The notes: generated by a model from the letters alone, not told the origin. A stretch of DNA of 22,274 nt from a virus (IMGVR_UViG_3300020056_000961:1-22274); one strand, 5' to 3'; counted from the stretch's first letter, positions 5,876 to 13,674 are shown. Translations and numbers: made by a program.

Positions 5876-7388
5876 GTTCTAGATCCTCCAGTTTAGTTTC
5901 ATCAAAAGTTTCTTCGGATTCAGTAATTACTTCATTTACTTCAAACAAAGCATCAAAGAATGTACTAGAGTTTACAGTCTTTTTGCCAATTGCACCTCTT
6001 GTACCTGGTATATCCATCCAAAACTTATTGTGTTCTTCTATTAGTTGTAATGATTTTTCTTTACTGTCAGTTGCGAATATTTCTTCCACAACATCTCTAA
6101 AAAATAACCTGTCAAAGCGTTCTTGTACAAGCATGTTTGGAATGATTCCATTGTCGTATTGTCTATTTGCTTCTTGTACTGCATTAATATGACTCCATAC
6201 ATTATGACCCATTTGTATTGCATAACTAAATGAATCCCACGATGTCTTTCCTTCTTTACCAATTTTGTTTAAGTCTCCAGGAGCATAAATGCAAATGTCT
6301 TTTGCACTCAATCCTTTAGTAATTGGAGAATCTAAGAAACTAGAGTGTTTACCTTCTCTTACAAATGCATCAGAAAAAGGAGTAGTGTCCGATGCAAGAC
6401 CTTTGTCATCTATACTAGGAACCATTCTATATACCCATTTTTTTCTATCTTGGGTTTCAAGTTCACAATATATTTGACCATTTGCAGTAGCTAAAAATGG
6501 AGAAGCACAATCAAACGTTGCTGTAAAGTTTTCGTTGTGATGTTTGCGTACTGCTCTTTGAATGTCTGTAAGTAGGGTAGCCCACTCTAGTTTACTTGTA
6601 CCTAAGAAGTGCATAAAGTCATGCAATCCTTTTTCTAATAAACCATCATGTCTAAGAGCTACTAATCTTTTAAGTACAAGGTGAACGTCACACATGTTTT
6701 GTCCACCCATTGACCATCCATTAAAATGATCAGTATATTTTTTAGGATCACAATAGTCTTTCATTTGCTGATACCAATCTTCAGCATCAGCATGATTTTC
6801 ACCTTGTAATACATTTAAGAATTTACAATTACCATTACGATTTTTCATAAAGTAATCGTTATTGATGCGTGTAGCGTTAACAGCATCTTGATAATTATCA
6901 ATTCCAGTTGCTTTTGCACCTGCAGGAGAACGAGAAACCCAAGCAGGAATATCAAGGATCATACCATAATCCATGTAAGCATCCATCCAAGTTAATACTT
7001 GTTCACGCTTCTTTTTTGCTTTAGGACAGTTTGGATCTTTCCAATCACCTTCCCAAACGCCCTTACCAATCTGGAAGCCACCTGAATCACCTAGCAACCA
7101 ACTATGGTTCCTATCTCTATTACGCACCATATCTTCTTTTGGTGCATCTTTATTAACATCTAACTCTGCATGACCTGCTGAATACAAACTCCAATTGTAT
7201 TGAAACAAACCAGCATTAGGTTCAAGCCAGTTCATACTTTCTACTTCAACAGGAAAGTGTTTAGGTATACGACTGCGTTCTACATATTCTTCACGTCTTT
7301 GTTTGCCTACAAAAGTAGCAAAAAATCCGCTAATAGCTGGAAGAAAAATTGCATAGTCTTTTTGTGATGCAGTTAGATTTGTGTTCAT
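5847..7388 (-). CDS. Queuine/archaeosine tRNA-ribosyltransferase (TGT)- or DpdA-like base-exchange enzyme
   Basis: A 513-aa protein. ATG 7388 is chosen because it overlaps the stop of the 52-aa gene as ATGA; an upstream ATG at 7412 lies inside that gene. The TIM-barrel TGT landmarks appear in order: LLGDSGGFQIG with Asp near residue 101 (base-recognition Asp), MILDIPAWV, FLNVLQG, NGWSMGG (binding-loop Gly), MHFLGTSKLEW (for PxYLMGVG) and ATFDCASPF with Asp near 293 (nucleophile position). TGT swaps guanine for a 7-deazaguanine in tRNA; DpdA relatives do this in DNA. The CxCxxC zinc site of bacterial TGT is not visible, favouring a DpdA-like or archaeal-type divergent enzyme. The C-terminal 40 residues are Glu-rich. 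Confident on family, unsure whether the target is DNA or RNA. Confidence 0.85.
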   Translation of the reverse strand: MNTNLTASQKDYAIFLPAISGFFATFVGKQRREEYVERSRIPKHFPVEVESMNWLEPNAGLFQYNWSLYSAGHAELDVNKDAPKEDMVRNRDRNHSWLLGDSGGFQIGKGVWEGDWKDPNCPKAKKKREQVLTWMDAYMDYGMILDIPAWVSRSPAGAKATGIDNYQDAVNATRINNDYFMKNRNGNCKFLNVLQGENHADAEDWYQQMKDYCDPKKYTDHFNGWSMGGQNMCDVHLVLKRLVALRHDGLLEKGLHDFMHFLGTSKLEWATLLTDIQRAVRKHHNENFTATFDCASPFLATANGQIYCELETQDRKKWVYRMVPSIDDKGLASDTTPFSDAFVREGKHSSFLDSPITKGLSAKDICIYAPGDLNKIGKEGKTSWDSFSYAIQMGHNVWSHINAVQEANRQYDNGIIPNMLVQERFDRLFFRDVVEEIFATDSKEKSLQLIEEHNKFWMDIPGTRGAIGKKTVNSSTFFDALFEVNEVITESEETFDETKLEDLEHEQLHGATQ

Positions 7389-7543
7389 TCTGGCGTTACC
7401 CACGGATAGCAAGGAATAATGCTTTGTTTACAATAACGTGCATTATCAACTAACAAAAAAGGAACCCCAACAATAAAAAATGTAATGATTAAAAATGCTG
7501 GTAATAGTCCTTTTGTTGTGCAATAGTTTTGTTGTTCACTCAT
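7385..7543 (-). CDS. 52-aa single-span membrane peptide
   Basis: A short frame read by hand, starting MSEQQNYCTTKGLL and continuing PAFLIITFFIVGVPFLLV before ending in CYPWVTPE. It starts directly after the sliding clamp stop (TAAATG) and ends in TGA that overlaps the TGT-like ATG, so it exactly fills the space between two real genes. One strongly hydrophobic segment of about 20 residues predicts a single membrane span with a short soluble N-terminus. It has three Cys residues. The Shine-Dalgarno is weak (AGAG about 8 nt upstream), suggesting translational coupling to the clamp gene. Function unknown. Confidence 0.6.
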   Translation of the reverse strand: MSEQQNYCTTKGLLPAFLIITFFIVGVPFLLVDNARYCKQSIIPCYPWVTPE

Positions 7544-8272
7544 TTATTTGCTCTGTGCTGGCAGAATATAATCATACTTGACCATACCACTGTCTACTGA
7601 AATCATCATAGCACCTTGATCTGAAATGCTCATAGTTAAATCACCATCCAAGCTCAAAATGCTTTGCACTTGTGCTACAGGCCAACTCCAAGTGTGTGCA
7701 AGTGTTCCTTCAATACCATGTTGGAATACAAATTCACCTGCGTGTGTGCTTGCATCACCAAATGCAAATACCAAGTTACCGTCCTTTGTGCTTACATTAA
7801 ATGTAGGCTCTTCACTGTGTGCCGCACTCATTAACTTCATTCTTGCAATTGATGCTACACTTGGTTGAAAAGTTACACTCCATTGTGCGCCTTTAAATTT
7901 TACAGTTTTAAGTTTTTCTTCAATAATTGCTTTATTCATAAAGCGATAATCATTTTCAAAATCGCCTGCTGTATTTTCAAAGTGAATGTGTGTAGGAACA
8001 ACTTCACCATTACGCTCTGCTTCAACTACTTGAATCTTTGCATCTTTTTGATACTCTGGATTCTTAAGGTGTAGTGCTAACTTATCTAAGTTAGGCATAC
8101 CAAAAGTTCCTTTAAATTCAGCTACTGGCGAGTGTGTACCTCCGCTTAAAATAACTGAACGGTCTTCTGCCATTGAGTCAATAGCAGTGCCTTCTTCGTT
8201 ACTAATTTTAACAAGACTAAGAAAACCTAGTGCATGTGTATGAGCAACGATATCTTGTAAAATGTCTTTCAT
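7544..8272 (-). CDS. 45: Sliding clamp, DNA polymerase accessory protein (gp45-like)
   Basis: A 242-aa protein resembling T4 gp45 (228 aa), the trimeric PCNA-like ring that tethers the polymerase and, in T4, also activates late transcription. Clamp-like features are two repeats of beta-rich sequence ending in MVKYDYILPAQSK, a typical last strand, and an N-terminal helix DILQDIVAHTHALGFLSLVKI. ATG 8272 is preferred over ATG 8284 because GGAG lies 6 nt upstream of it and is inside the longer reading. A perfect sigma70 promoter sits just upstream (8296-8324). The gene is near the polymerase gene but separated from it by a sugar-activation cassette. Family assignment is by overall pattern, so moderately strong. 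Confidence 0.8.
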   Translation of the reverse strand: MKDILQDIVAHTHALGFLSLVKISNEEGTAIDSMAEDRSVILSGGTHSPVAEFKGTFGMPNLDKLALHLKNPEYQKDAKIQVVEAERNGEVVPTHIHFENTAGDFENDYRFMNKAIIEEKLKTVKFKGAQWSVTFQPSVASIARMKLMSAAHSEEPTFNVSTKDGNLVFAFGDASTHAGEFVFQHGIEGTLAHTWSWPVAQVQSILSLDGDLTMSISDQGAMMISVDSGMVKYDYILPAQSK

Positions 8273-8273
8273 A

Positions 8274-9017
8274 TTATTCTCCATTTGTAAAGTTTATTAT
8301 ATTATCTAACTTGTTGTTTGTCAAGACTTTTTCTATACTATATTTAGGTTTATAGCCTAAACCCTTCATTCTATCCATATTTGCACAAGTCCAACTACGT
8401 TCATTTGGTGTATTTAGGCGAATGGGCAAGTCTGGTGCAAAGTCTGATACCTTAAAAGGATGTCCTGATCCAATATCTACTATCCCTGTGAATGTGCTTC
8501 TAATTAATAATTCTATTGCATCACATACATCTTCTATGTGTACAAAATCTCTGTGATGATTTGTTACATATTCTAATTCATTATCAAATAATTTTTGTAG
8601 GAACATTCCTTTTCTAGGCTTTTCATCATATACAGTATGAAATCTCATTCCCAATGTATTTGGATATCTTTCAGCGGCTTCTTCTACAATAAACTTACTT
8701 GCCGCATATGGATTTAAATCCGGTTCATATGCACTACTTGAACTTGCATATAATATTCTTGTGTCAGGATAACGTGCAAATATTCTTTTACTTACTTCTA
8801 CATTATTACGCCAATATCCTCCAGGATCTGTAATACTTTCTCTTACACCACTTTTACCTGCAAGATGAATAATTAAATCAAAATTTTCATTTAATTCACA
8901 AGTTTTTAGATCTTGACCGTCTTTTAAATCAAATCCAACTACACTGTTTTCTTTTTTAAGCCTAGTTAATAATCTACTACCTATATAACCTCTATGGCCT
9001 GTTAACATGATGTGCAT
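8274..9017 (-). CDS. NAD(P)-dependent SDR epimerase/dehydratase (sugar nucleotide)
   Basis: A 247-aa protein with an N-terminal Rossmann motif, MLTGHRGYIGS (GxxGxxG, residues 4-14). The strand LIIHLAGKSGVRES follows, then ASSSSAYE with the catalytic Ser/Thr region, and YAASK near residues 104-108, the YxxxK catalytic pair. These define extended SDRs such as UDP-glucose 4-epimerase and dTDP-glucose dehydratase. Those families average about 310-340 aa, so this copy is short, mostly in the substrate-binding C-terminus. ATG 9017 is used because GGAG lies 7 nt upstream; the longer reading would need TTG at 9020. It overlaps the phosphomannomutase-like gene by 26 nt. With its neighbours it likely makes or edits a nucleotide sugar. 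Exact substrate unknown. Confidence 0.85.
   Translation of the reverse strand: MHIMLTGHRGYIGSRLLTRLKKENSVVGFDLKDGQDLKTCELNENFDLIIHLAGKSGVRESITDPGGYWRNNVEVSKRIFARYPDTRILYASSSSAYEPDLNPYAASKFIVEEAAERYPNTLGMRFHTVYDEKPRKGMFLQKLFDNELEYVTNHHRDFVHIEDVCDAIELLIRSTFTGIVDIGSGHPFKVSDFAPDLPIRLNTPNERSWTCANMDRMKGLGYKPKYSIEKVLTNNKLDNIINFTNGE
8296..8324 (-). promoter_or_regulatory. Perfect sigma70 promoter upstream of sliding clamp gene
   Basis: Minus-strand TTGACA (8319-8324), a 17-nt spacer, then TATAAT (8296-8301). It is embedded in the last codons of the SDR gene. Transcription near 8289 would give a leader of about 17 nt before ATG 8272 with GGAG inside it. This supports the shorter clamp start and separate early control of the clamp. 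Confidence 0.85.
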
Positions 9018-9708
9018 CAAGTTTCTCCCATGTGTCTTGCCAACCAGTTACTTGGTAAGCAAACCCTAAGTCATTTTCTATAATGACTTTCTTTAAAGGA
9101 TAATCGTTACCGAACTTATCCATCCTATCACCAAAAAAGTATAAAACATCATTGTAATCAAAATCGTTTACAATTTGACTTTTGTCTTTTCCTATTGGTG
9201 CTATATCAATACCCGTTTCGCCGCCTGGTCTTGCATCTAATGTTGGAAATTCTAATTTAAATAAATCAGCTATTGTATCTCTTTCATTATGAGCTTGATC
9301 GTATTCTACATACAGTTTGCGTTCGTCATGTGTTGCATTACGTCCTACAACACTAAAATTAATCATACCAGGACGTTCTTCTATATGTAAACCTGTACGT
9401 AAAGAAAAAGAACTTTCTTCTAACTTATCTTCTAACCATGTTCTAGCAGAAACTGGTAACTTCCAATCATCTGTTCTAACATTTCGGCCATTTTCCCAAA
9501 CGTCATTACCGGAACAGTTATATACACGTTCAACTGCATTACAAAGAACTGTACCTAGTTGTTCTTCTGTTTTAGGATAATCGCTACCTGTTATTAAATA
9601 TACATTGTTACTGTATACAAAATCTAAAAACCAGTATTTAAATTTATGATCAATAAATCCTCTACTAGGGGTTAAAGTTCCGTCTACATCAAAAATATAT
9701 CTATTCAC
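8992..9708 (-). CDS. Eukaryote-type phosphomannomutase-like HAD enzyme
   Basis: A 238-aa protein, about the usual 245-250 aa of PMM1/2-type enzymes. HAD motif I is IFDVDGTLT (Asp7 nucleophile, Asp9 general acid). The alpha-PMM-type cap is seen as CSGNDVWENG, ERPGMINFSVVGRNA and GGETGIDIAPIGKDKSQI. The HAD motif IV region is YFFGDRMDKFGNDYPL. This block order matches eukaryotic phosphomannomutase (GNxxWxNG, GMLNxSPxGR, GGxxxxDxxPxGxDK, FFGDxxxxGxND), not the bacterial ManB family. The reaction would be mannose-6-P to mannose-1-P; a phosphatase is the alternative. The start is GTG at 9708 with GGAG 8 nt upstream, overlapping the cytidylyltransferase stop by 8 nt. It probably feeds the SDR enzyme. 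Confidence 0.85.
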   Translation of the reverse strand: MNRYIFDVDGTLTPSRGFIDHKFKYWFLDFVYSNNVYLITGSDYPKTEEQLGTVLCNAVERVYNCSGNDVWENGRNVRTDDWKLPVSARTWLEDKLEESSFSLRTGLHIEERPGMINFSVVGRNATHDERKLYVEYDQAHNERDTIADLFKLEFPTLDARPGGETGIDIAPIGKDKSQIVNDFDYNDVLYFFGDRMDKFGNDYPLKKVIIENDLGFAYQVTGWQDTWEKLDAHHVNRP

Positions 9709-10105
9709 AAACTCTTCTCCTTAAATCTGAAGTGCTGAAACGATGTTCTCTTTTATTATAGTATAGATCTATTCCTCTTTTAAGACAAATAGATCGTCCT
9801 GTAAATGTTTTGTTTTTATACTCTTCACCTAATATTCTGACATCAATTGGATACATAGATAATAGATCTTCTAAATCTCTTTCAGTAGCATATGGAATAA
9901 TTTCATCAACATATCCGACTGCTTTAAGTTGAGTGTAGCGTTCAACTACAGTCTGTACAGGAGCATTTTTTTCTTTTCTATCTACACTAGGGTCAATTTG
10001 CAATCCGCATATAAGATAATCACACTGTTCTTTAGCTTCGCGCAACATAATTACATGTCCAGCATGTAACAAATCAAATGTACTACAAGTAAATCCTACT
10101 TTCAT
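9701..10105 (-). CDS. Glycerol-3-phosphate cytidylyltransferase-like nucleotidyltransferase (TagD-like)
   Basis: A 134-aa single-domain cytidylyltransferase, the normal size of TagD/GCT. The HxGH nucleotide-binding motif is residues 14-17 (FDLLHAGH). The strand YLICGLQIDPSVDRKEK follows, then GEEYKNKTFTG, and the C-terminal HRFSTSDLRRRV matches the RTxGISTTxI motif, with Ser-Thr and Arg contacting the CTP phosphates. The enzyme would activate an alcohol- or sugar-phosphate as a CDP derivative. A strong GAGGAGG sits 4 nt upstream of ATG 10105, and the start overlaps the upstream stop as ATGA. Together with the mutase-like and SDR genes it forms a compact sugar-activation cassette. Whether the acceptor is glycerol phosphate or a hexose or heptose phosphate is not clear. 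Confidence 0.85.
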   Translation of the reverse strand: MKVGFTCSTFDLLHAGHVIMLREAKEQCDYLICGLQIDPSVDRKEKNAPVQTVVERYTQLKAVGYVDEIIPYATERDLEDLLSMYPIDVRILGEEYKNKTFTGRSICLKRGIDLYYNKREHRFSTSDLRRRVCE

Positions 10106-10353
10106 TTGTCCTCCTCGGGTAATTTAATTACGTTGTCTTTTGTTAACATATTATCTTTAATGTCGTAAACTTGTTCGCTTTTAATCATGCCTATAATAGT
10201 GTTAGTCAGGTCAACTTCTCTCCGGAGATAGCCAATCTTGACTTGTAATTTTTGCAATTCTTCTAGATAAAATTCTAGTTCTTTCTCTTTACGTAACTTC
10301 TGTTCAATAAAGTCAGTTATTAGTATAAGTTTTTGTTCTTCACTCAATTTCAT
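10102..10353 (-). CDS. Small coiled-coil protein, unknown function
   Basis: An 83-aa Lys/Glu/Leu-rich protein with a heptad-like pattern (FIEQKLRKEKELEFYLEELQ onward), predicted as a long helical coiled coil through about residue 55, then an acidic tail. No family recognised. Its ATG overlaps the polymerase stop as ATGA (10350-10353), and it contains the strong Shine-Dalgarno used by the downstream cytidylyltransferase gene. A structural or regulatory small protein co-expressed with the polymerase is plausible but not supported by motifs. Confidence 0.75.
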   Translation of the reverse strand: MKLSEEQKLILITDFIEQKLRKEKELEFYLEELQKLQVKIGYLRREVDLTNTIIGMIKSEQVYDIKDNMLTKDNVIKLPEEDK

Positions 10354-13022
10354 ACATCTCCAAAATCAAACAAACTATGGAATGTGTTATGCTGTTTTGT
10401 ATCTTCAAGATTGTAATTAAGCACACCAATTAAATTATCTAGTTTGTTGTCAATGATTGTTTCTTCCATTGCCGCATCATCAAACGGAAGTTCTTTAAAC
10501 CAATCTGGTAGACGCAACTGATCAGTTGGATATGCAACACTAGTATAACCCAGCGGATTCTGCTTGAGCTTGCACACAATAACTTTCATACCATCTACAA
10601 TCTCTTGCGAATACTTGTCTCCGTTCATACGCTTGAGTGTATTCCAGTTGATGCTTGCTCTAACATGTCCTGGCATGTTTGCTTTGCCTTGCTTTTCTTC
10701 AAGTCGTTGATAGTGTCCAATTTTGTTAGCACGTTTAGGCGAACCTTTTTCAAATCCTGGACGTTCTGAAAATTCTTTTCTAAATTGTGTAATGCGTTCT
10801 AGAATATCTTTTTCATCTTTTTCTTGCAGTACCATCATAAGTACTTCACTTAAAAACTCTTGCATAAACACAGGTGTATCTGATCTACGCAAGTCTAAGC
10901 CCATTGCTTTTACTTTACCCGGCTTTCCATCTACATCAGAACGGAAACCTTCTACATCATACACTAGTGCGGCATAACGTTTCTTTGTAATGTATAGTCC
11001 GCTTTCAGCAACAATTTCTCTACCTGCCGCAATAACATCACTTCTTGATTCTGGGCAGTGAAATGCTTCAGCCATAAAGTCACTAAATGTACTATTTGCT
11101 TCATCTGCTATTTGATCATAAAGTGTGATTACATTTTCTTTTGTCCAAGGCAATTCTCCTCTATCAATTTGTTCTTTTAGAGTAGGATATGCACTAAAAT
11201 ATACAGAATCTGTATCACCGTATATAACACTTTGTCCAGTGTGATCATATGTACCAGTAATAACTTTGTTTACTTCTGCACTCATATGTTTAACAATAGT
11301 CCTACCTGACAATGTAGTTGATTGTCCAATGCGTTTATCAAAGAACCTACAACCAGGATTCAAAATAGCACCATACAAACTATTTAGGTTAATTTTCTTT
11401 ACTAGCTGACGTTTATCCCAAAACGCAATTTCGATATCATTTCCTGCGTCTTTTGCTTTCTTAAGCATTGCCTGTAATTCTTTACGTTCTGAATACCAAC
11501 GCTTTAGGATACCTGGAATAACACCTTCAAACTCTGTTGTAAATATTGTACCGTTTGAACTTAGCATCCAGGGCATGTTACTATCAAATATAAGTTTGTT
11601 GATTTCAGCACCGCTCATTACACGACTGTCGCCATTTTCAAAATCAACAGTAATAGAAACATCTTTACGTTTTTCCATAACTGCTTCATACTCTTCTGTA
11701 CTAAAACGTCCTTCCCAACTACCTGCAAAACTCTTCTTTTTAAGTGTCATATCTTCATGTATACGTGCTTCTGTCATCACAGGACGTAGTTGTCCTACAA
11801 TAGTTTCCGGCGCCATGTTAAGAGCTCTAATTACACTAGGATACAGACTGTTCAAGTCCATTGAACCAATCCATTTATGAACTCCTTTTTTAGGAAATGC
11901 AACATAAGCACCTGCGGCCGCTGTATTTTCATCATCACGTTTTGGTCTATTAGGAACTTGTAGTCCTCTGTGATGTGCTTCGTTAATGATTGCTTGTTCT
12001 GTAACTGCTACTGCACCCATAGTTGTCTGTAGCAAAACAGTATTTGCGTGTGCAAGTTCGTTACTAAGATCAATAAATCTTAGTTTTTTGTCCAGCTTGT
12101 CCAGTAGTGCAACGTCTTGTCGGTTGTATTCGATAAACGTTCTGAAGTCATTGTTATAAAGTTGATCGAGTGTGCCTTCATACACAGTTTTCTTTTCACC
12201 AACTTCAAGTTCTCCAATAGCATCAAGCCTGTAAGTGTGTCTTTCTTCATATGTGTATTTACGATATAATTCCAAACTATCTAAATGCACTCTACCTACT
12301 AGGTCATAGGTTTCAGCTGATTTACCATACTTTTCATATTCACGTTTCTTAGGAAGTTGTTTCCACAAACAGAAACGTCTTGTATCATCTTTGCTTAATA
12401 CACGACTTACACGATTAACAGTATACGGAATATCATAACCTTCACTGTTCCAACCTGATATTACATCAGCATCTTCAATTATGTCGAGAAATGCTTGTAA
12501 CATATCACCTTCTTTAGCATAGAGATATGTGTTGTCAAAGTCTTTGACTTGTTCTTGTGCTTGTTCCATACTAAGTGTTTTTGGAGGTACAGCAAAAGTT
12601 ACAAGTGCGTCCATCCACTGTAAATGTACAGTAATAGCAGTGATTGGCATAAAAGGATCGCTTGGATCAGCAAATCCACGTTCCGGATCAAAGTCAGTCT
12701 CAATGTCGAAAAATGCAATGTTTAGTTTAGGAGCGTCTTGATTGAGATAGTTTTCACTTAGACATTGAAAAATTGGATTAATATCTGATTCAAATAAATC
12801 CTTGTTCTTATTAATTGCAACTTCTTTACGAAAGTCTTTGGTGTTTTTACAAACTATTCGTTGTAATGGATCGCCGTAGACACTTTTGTACTTGCCTCTA
12901 GGATCTTTATAATAAAATGTATATTTTGCTGGATATTCGTGGAAATGTCTTTTTCCATCTTTTCGTTCTACGACTCTAATCAGATCTTGGTCGCGATCAA
13001 ATAATGCATCTACGTAACTCAT
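10350..13022 (-). CDS. 43: Family B replicative DNA polymerase (gp43-like)
   Basis: An 890-aa protein, close to T4 gp43 (898 aa). It has the exonuclease motifs Exo I FFDIETDF (near residue 105), Exo II ISGWNSEGYDIPYT and Exo III YNRQDVALLDK. It has the polymerase motifs A DLNSLYPSVI (near 390), B KKINLNSLYGA (near 542) and C YGDTDSVYF (near 604, catalytic Asp pair), plus TKKRYA. Both proofreading and polymerase active sites look intact. The C-terminus carries HSLFDFGDV, like the SLFDMFDF clamp-binding tail of RB69 gp43, consistent with the clamp gene nearby. Start ATG 13022 has GAGGAG 5 nt upstream. A possible promoter lies at 13090-13118. This is the strongest evidence that the window is from a T4-like phage. 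No intein or split is seen. Confidence 0.98.
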   Translation of the reverse strand: MSYVDALFDRDQDLIRVVERKDGKRHFHEYPAKYTFYYKDPRGKYKSVYGDPLQRIVCKNTKDFRKEVAINKNKDLFESDINPIFQCLSENYLNQDAPKLNIAFFDIETDFDPERGFADPSDPFMPITAITVHLQWMDALVTFAVPPKTLSMEQAQEQVKDFDNTYLYAKEGDMLQAFLDIIEDADVISGWNSEGYDIPYTVNRVSRVLSKDDTRRFCLWKQLPKKREYEKYGKSAETYDLVGRVHLDSLELYRKYTYEERHTYRLDAIGELEVGEKKTVYEGTLDQLYNNDFRTFIEYNRQDVALLDKLDKKLRFIDLSNELAHANTVLLQTTMGAVAVTEQAIINEAHHRGLQVPNRPKRDDENTAAAGAYVAFPKKGVHKWIGSMDLNSLYPSVIRALNMAPETIVGQLRPVMTEARIHEDMTLKKKSFAGSWEGRFSTEEYEAVMEKRKDVSITVDFENGDSRVMSGAEINKLIFDSNMPWMLSSNGTIFTTEFEGVIPGILKRWYSERKELQAMLKKAKDAGNDIEIAFWDKRQLVKKINLNSLYGAILNPGCRFFDKRIGQSTTLSGRTIVKHMSAEVNKVITGTYDHTGQSVIYGDTDSVYFSAYPTLKEQIDRGELPWTKENVITLYDQIADEANSTFSDFMAEAFHCPESRSDVIAAGREIVAESGLYITKKRYAALVYDVEGFRSDVDGKPGKVKAMGLDLRRSDTPVFMQEFLSEVLMMVLQEKDEKDILERITQFRKEFSERPGFEKGSPKRANKIGHYQRLEEKQGKANMPGHVRASINWNTLKRMNGDKYSQEIVDGMKVIVCKLKQNPLGYTSVAYPTDQLRLPDWFKELPFDDAAMEETIIDNKLDNLIGVLNYNLEDTKQHNTFHSLFDFGDV

Positions 13023-13089
13023 TCATTCTCCTCGTTGTTTATGGCCAACGTACCATCTGCATGCCTATATTAAAACGGCGTGTATTGTT

Positions 13090-13118
13090 ATATTAACAAA
13101 TTTTTTCAATATTGTCAA
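13090..13118 (-). promoter_or_regulatory. Possible sigma70 promoter upstream of DNA polymerase gene
   Basis: Minus-strand TTGACA (13113-13118), a 17-nt spacer, then TAATAT (13090-13095), which matches the -10 consensus at 4 of 6. It sits at the stop of the SGNH-like gene, the same relative placement as the perfect promoters. The remaining 70-nt gap to the polymerase ATG has a strong Shine-Dalgarno and no hairpin that I can see. Confidence 0.45.
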
Positions 13119-13674
13119 CAACTATTTTAAATATTTTTTTGTTGCCTTCTTCTGAATAATGATTTTCTTTGCCTTTGTTTGCCTGCCAAAAATTACTAAA
13201 GTCTAAATGATTGTCTTCCCATATAAAAAACTTAGCTATTTCTATATGTGACATACTTAAATAGTTTTTCTTTGCTAATAAAGTATATATTTCTTTTCTA
13301 AAAAGACTGTAGATAGTTTGGTAGTAGTTATCATCATAATGATGTTCGAAGTATCCTTTCGCCGCTTTCAAACTTGGATTTAAAAAACTACTTCTGTTTT
13401 CTATATCACTCCAAATTAAATCACAGTCTTTGTGTAATTCTTCTCTTGGCAACGGATGTTTTAATGTGTGTACTCTACTTGGGCTAGTATGACTTACAAT
13501 AATTGCATCGTATTCGTCTAGTTTTGCATTTTGTATTTGTTTTAAAATTTTATATTCACTAATGCCTGCTTGGGCAACATTTGTAACATCAAATTTATCT
13601 GCAAGAAGTTTTGGCCAACCGTTTATACCTGGCCATTCTGCCGCAAAGCTATCCCCTGCAATTAATACTTTCAC
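13093..13674 (-). CDS. SGNH/GDSL hydrolase-like protein
   Basis: 193 aa from GTG 13674, which overlaps the upstream stop as GTGA. A longer ATG frame from 13764 would run through the membrane-protein gene and is rejected. Block I is VKVLIAGDSFAAEW (Ser nucleophile of GDS), block II Gly lies in VAQAGISEY, and the C-terminal block V region is NHYSEEGNKK with the catalytic His. The block V Asp (DxxH) is not clear, and block III GxND is replaced by SHTSPSR. The protein is therefore a divergent or possibly inactive family member. SGNH enzymes deacylate lipids or sugars, for example acetyl groups on surface polysaccharide. It lies in the early block ahead of the polymerase and shares its GDS motif with the gene at the other end of the window. 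Confidence 0.7.
   Translation of the reverse strand: MKVLIAGDSFAAEWPGINGWPKLLADKFDVTNVAQAGISEYKILKQIQNAKLDEYDAIIVSHTSPSRVHTLKHPLPREELHKDCDLIWSDIENRSSFLNPSLKAAKGYFEHHYDDNYYQTIYSLFRKEIYTLLAKKNYLSMSHIEIAKFFIWEDNHLDFSNFWQANKGKENHYSEEGNKKIFKIVVDNIEKIC

Noticed and set aside
6041-6262. 73-aa minus-strand frame inside the TGT-like gene
   Set aside because: It lies entirely within the confidently called TGT-like enzyme in another frame and has no domain or start signal; treated as a shadow.
11575-11880. 101-aa plus-strand open frame opposite the polymerase
   Set aside because: It lies entirely antisense to the polymerase catalytic domain; Ser/Leu-rich composition is typical of antisense shadows.
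13023-13092. Possible terminator or origin in the gap before the polymerase gene
   Set aside because: I could see no convincing stem-loop followed by a T run and no repeated elements; only a likely promoter end and a Shine-Dalgarno.
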